Assembly (NCBI RefSeq): GCF_900095825.1
Contig: NZ_LT608315.1
Location: 1 to 64,000, forward strand
DNA: 64,000 nucleotides
Direction: 5' to 3'
Source of the DNA: Acidaminococcus massiliensis
Lineage (GTDB): Bacteria > Bacillota > Negativicutes > Acidaminococcales > Acidaminococcaceae
Position 1 is the stretch's first letter. Each line of letters opens with the position of its first letter. The notes beneath the pieces are model-generated. The model was not told where the DNA came from. It did no database searches and saw only the letters and a list, made by a program, of their open reading frames with translations. Positions 61,608 through 64,000 of this stretch are shown here, in pieces. The position numbers were made by a program, and so were the translations under genes.

Positions 61608-62660
61608 ATGACTTTCTATCATGATTTTCTTGCCTGGCTGCCGGCCCTCCTGATCTTGGGGGTGACGGTCCTGTTTTACATCGGCTTCCGGATCGTCAGC
61701 ATCCGGGTCATCCGGTTCATCCTGGATAAACTGCCCTTTGCCGCTGATGAAAACATCGCTGCAGCGGTTTATCGGCCCGGCCGGATGGCCATCGGAGTTT
61801 TCGGGACTTACACGGCCCTGGCCAATTCTCCCTGGGAAAGATTGGCCCAGACGGCCTTTGTTTCCAACTCCGTATCTTCTCTGCTGATCATCGCCTTTTA
61901 CTGGAGCCTGTACAATTTCAGTTCCACCACCAATGTGATCTTCAACCACTTTTTCAACAAATCCGGCAAAAAACTGGATCCGGCCATCAGCGGCCTGTTC
62001 TCTTCTTTCTTCCATGCTCTGATCCTGTTTTTTGCCCTGGCCACCGTCCTGAGCACCTGGGGCTTCAACATCAGCGGCTTCATCGCCGGGCTCTCCATCG
62101 GCGGGCTGGCCGTCTCCCTGGCGGCCAAGGATTCCCTGGCCAACATCTTTGCCTGTCTGGTGATCCTGATGGACCAGCCTTTCCATGTAGGAGACTGGAT
62201 CATCTGCAACAATGTGGAAGGAATCGTGGAATCCATTTCCTTCCGCAGCACCAATGTACGGACCTTCACCCAGGCCCTGGTGTACATCCCCAATTCCCTG
62301 ATCATCAGCACCCCCATCCAGAATTTCACCAACCGGCATATGCGCCGGCTGGAAATGACCCTAGGAGTCACCTATGACAGCACCCGGGAGCAGATGGAAG
62401 AGCTGGTCCGGAAAATCACGGAATTCCTCCGGCAGGATCCGGATATCGTGAATGAAGGGATCACCGTGGCTTTTTCCAATATGGGAGCCAGCAGCCTGGA
62501 TATCAGCATCGTCTGCTACTGCTGCCATACGGGTTATGACAAGTACATGAAAAGCAAGGAACGGATCAATCTGGAACTGATGCGGCTGCTGGAAGAAACC
62601 GGCACCAGCGCCGCCTTTCCCAGCACCAGTGTGTATATCGAAAAAGGACCGGCCGCCTGA
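61608..62660 (+). CDS. MscS-family mechanosensitive ion channel
   Basis: A 350-residue protein with about four to five membrane helices. The pore helix and beta domain are clear: GLSIGGLAVSLAAKDSLANI (about 164-183) and FHVGDWIICNNVEGIVESISFRST (split: FHVGDWIICNN, VEGIVESISFRST). A C-terminal cytoplasmic vestibule follows. It releases solutes during osmotic downshock. It faces away from the sigma-54 activator across a 140-bp gap with no other feature noticed. AAAAGGAG precedes the ATG. Confidence 0.94.
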   Translation: MTFYHDFLAWLPALLILGVTVLFYIGFRIVSIRVIRFILDKLPFAADENIAAAVYRPGRMAIGVFGTYTALANSPWERLAQTAFVSNSVSSLLIIAFYWSLYNFSSTTNVIFNHFFNKSGKKLDPAISGLFSSFFHALILFFALATVLSTWGFNISGFIAGLSIGGLAVSLAAKDSLANIFACLVILMDQPFHVGDWIICNNVEGIVESISFRSTNVRTFTQALVYIPNSLIISTPIQNFTNRHMRRLEMTLGVTYDSTREQMEELVRKITEFLRQDPDIVNEGITVAFSNMGASSLDISIVCYCCHTGYDKYMKSKERINLELMRLLEETGTSAAFPSTSVYIEKGPAA

Positions 62661-62676
62661 GCGGCTGGTCCTTTTT
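62641..62676. terminator. bidirectional terminator between the MscS gene and aroK
   Basis: A 16-bp stem with one mismatch or wobble (62641-62656 with 62661-62676) with A5 and T5 ends. It includes the MscS stop codon and lies 8 bases past the aroK stop. Confidence 0.88.
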
Positions 62677-62684
62677 GGTCGGCC

Positions 62685-63185
62685 TTACAGCCCCGCCTTC
62701 CTCACCAGTTCGATGATGTACTCCGTTGTCTTGTCGAAGTCTTCATCCACGGGGATGGTGTAGTCAGCGTATTTCAGATACAGGGGCATCCGCTCCCGGT
62801 ACAGCTGGGTGAGCCGGTCTTCTGCAGAATTCAGCAGGGGCCGGCTTACTTTGTCCACGCAGCCGGCAATGGCTGCCAGGTCCCGGTTCAGGAAAAAGAT
62901 TTTTCCCGTTGCCTGGAGAAAAGCGATATTTTCCGGCCGTTTCACCACCCCGCCTCCGCAGGAAATGATGATGCCGTCCATGGCGGAAAGGGCCTTCACC
63001 GCAGCCGTTTCCGCCTGGCGGAACACGTCTTCCCCTTCCTGGAACAAGTCCTTGATGGTGCGTCCGGTCTGTTCCACCACCTTATCATCCGCATCCAGCA
63101 CCGGCCGTCCCAGTGCCTTGCTCAGCTTCCGTCCGATGGTGGTCTTGCCAGCCCCGGGCATCCCGATGAGTACGATATTAGCCAT
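62685..63185 (-). CDS. aroK: shikimate kinase
   Basis: A 166-residue kinase with Walker A GMPGAGKTTIGRKL (8-21), shikimate-binding DADD (about 32-35) and the GGGVV motif near 78-82. It phosphorylates shikimate at the 3-hydroxyl in the chorismate pathway. Its start overlaps the aroE stop by 8 bases, so the two are coupled. Confidence 0.96.
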   Translation of the reverse strand: MANIVLIGMPGAGKTTIGRKLSKALGRPVLDADDKVVEQTGRTIKDLFQEGEDVFRQAETAAVKALSAMDGIIISCGGGVVKRPENIAFLQATGKIFFLNRDLAAIAGCVDKVSRPLLNSAEDRLTQLYRERMPLYLKYADYTIPVDEDFDKTTEYIIELVRKAGL

Positions 63186-64000
63186 GGAAAGTTGCCTCCA
63201 GTTGTTTCATGATTTCCGGGATCAGTTCCGGATCCATTTTTTTCTGCTGCCAGATTTCTTCAGAGGCCACGGCCTGGGCCACCAGCATGTAAAGGCCGTT
63301 GCAGGTCCGGGCTCCTGTCTCCCGGGCATCGGCCAGGAAGCGGGTTTCCCCTGGATTATAGATGATATCCACAGCCGCAGCGAACCGGGCAGTGAACGCT
63401 GCCGAAACCGGGCTTTCCCCCACTTTGGGGAACATGCCCACTGGGGTGGTATTGATGATCACCTGACCGCCTCTTCCTTCCCGTTCTGCTGATCCATAAG
63501 TCTCCAGCAGGGTGTCCGGCCGCTGTGCCAAGAAACGGGCCAATGCGTCCTCCGCCTTCGCCCGGTCCCGGACCAGGATCCGGATGGAAGCCGCCCTGCG
63601 GTCCGCCAGTACCTGAAGGACCGCTTTGGCTGCCCCGCCGTTGCCCAGGACGGTCACTGCTGCCCCCTCCAGGGAGATCCCAGCCGCCTGGAGCATCCGA
63701 TCAAACCCCAGATAATCCGTATTGTACCCCTTCACTCCCTGGGGAGTAAAAGACAGGGTATTCACCGCTCCGATCTTTGCGGCTTCCGGCGCAATGGCCG
63801 CCAGATACGGCAGCACCGTTTCTTTGTAAGGGATGGTCACATTGCTGCCCCGGAGCCCCTCTGGATTTTCCTGGACAAAAGAAGCGACCTCTTCCGGTTC
63901 CCGTTCCAGGAGCTCATAGGTATCCTCCGTGCCCAGGGCCCGAAAGAGCGCCTGATGGATCTGGGGCGACAGGCTGTGCCCCAGTACCCTTCCCAACAAT
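63178..64000 (-). CDS. aroE: shikimate dehydrogenase (N-terminus beyond the window)
   Basis: At least 273 residues of AroE. It has GHSLSPQIHQALF near the visible N-terminus, NVTIPYKE with the catalytic Lys, VLGNGGAAKAVLQVL (NADP-binding), NTTPVGMFP and the C-terminal GLYMLVAQAVASEE. It reduces 3-dehydroshikimate to shikimate. AroE proteins normally have several residues before the GHSLSP block, and the TTG at 63999 has no visible binding site, so the real start is probably beyond position 64000. It overlaps aroK by 8 bases. Confidence 0.94.
   Translation of the reverse strand, partial: LLGRVLGHSLSPQIHQALFRALGTEDTYELLEREPEEVASFVQENPEGLRGSNVTIPYKETVLPYLAAIAPEAAKIGAVNTLSFTPQGVKGYNTDYLGFDRMLQAAGISLEGAAVTVLGNGGAAKAVLQVLADRRAASIRILVRDRAKAEDALARFLAQRPDTLLETYGSAEREGRGGQVIINTTPVGMFPKVGESPVSAAFTARFAAAVDIIYNPGETRFLADARETGARTCNGLYMLVAQAVASEEIWQQKKMDPELIPEIMKQLEATFHG

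Overview
The window looks like chromosome from a diderm Firmicute of the class Negativicutes, most probably Acidaminococcus or a close relative. This is inferred from gene content; I ran no database search. Gene order is Firmicutes-like (rapZ-yvcK-whiA; tig-clpP-clpX-lon-engB; a SCIFF peptide with its radical SAM maturase), but outer-membrane genes are also present: a secretin, a lipopolysaccharide-type glycosyltransferase cluster and an O-antigen ligase. A large pyruvate:ferredoxin oxidoreductase and a rubredoxin point to an anaerobe. I saw no insertion sequence, prophage or CRISPR array.

Layout. 1-62 is the 5' end of a 16S rRNA gene read leftwards, with its leader and promoter. 268-2044 is the scfA-scfB locus. 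2069-6158 holds a polysaccharide deacetylase and the rapZ-yvcK-whiA operon. 6175-7283 holds a HAD phosphatase and a rubredoxin. 7330-14038 is an overlapping uvrB-uvrA-uvrC operon. 14130-16283 (+) holds a DUF4127 protein and yajQ. 16366-20129 is a small divergent secretion/pilus cluster: a GspE/PilB-type ATPase with a TRIC-family channel on one side, a PilP/GspC-like protein with a secretin on the other. 20047-27225 is a NUDIX gene and the protein quality-control cluster. 27245-34261 holds an amino-acid symporter, a nitrilase-family hydrolase, two UDP-sugar genes and an LTA-synthase-like enzyme. 34280-36538 is an AlbA/Schlafen-type regulator next to an MNT-HEPN toxin-antitoxin pair, bound together by shared repeated operator-like motifs. 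36594-42423 is the LPS glycosyltransferase cluster. 42455-44928 holds tRNA-Gly(GCC), a LOG-family gene and a Na/Pi symporter. 45045-50239 is the divergent nifJ / TPP-riboswitch-thiC pair. 50290-52931 is a DUF3100 membrane pair with an AbgB-like amidohydrolase. 53033-61467 is a catabolic region with its own sigma-54 activator. 61608-64000 holds an MscS channel, aroK and a truncated aroE.

The best candidate for an undescribed system is 53033-61467. A PrpR-type sigma-54 activator sits just upstream of a five-gene operon: class III CoA-transferase, HMG-CoA-lyase-like enzyme, MatC-type permease, VOC protein and D-2-hydroxyacid dehydrogenase. A MOFRL glycerate kinase follows with its own promoter. 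A clear -24/-12 element (59381-59396, minus) precedes the operon, and a 7+7 bp inverted repeat about 113 bp further upstream could be the enhancer. The genes together suggest uptake of a carboxylate, its activation as a CoA thioester, retro-Claisen cleavage and reduction or phosphorylation of the product. The substrate is unknown.

Secondary systems of interest are the operator array shared by the AlbA-type regulator and the MNT-HEPN module, the hairpin between scfA and scfB, the DUF3100 pair beside an AbgB-like hydrolase that lacks AbgA and AbgT, and a repeat placed between stop codons and terminators.
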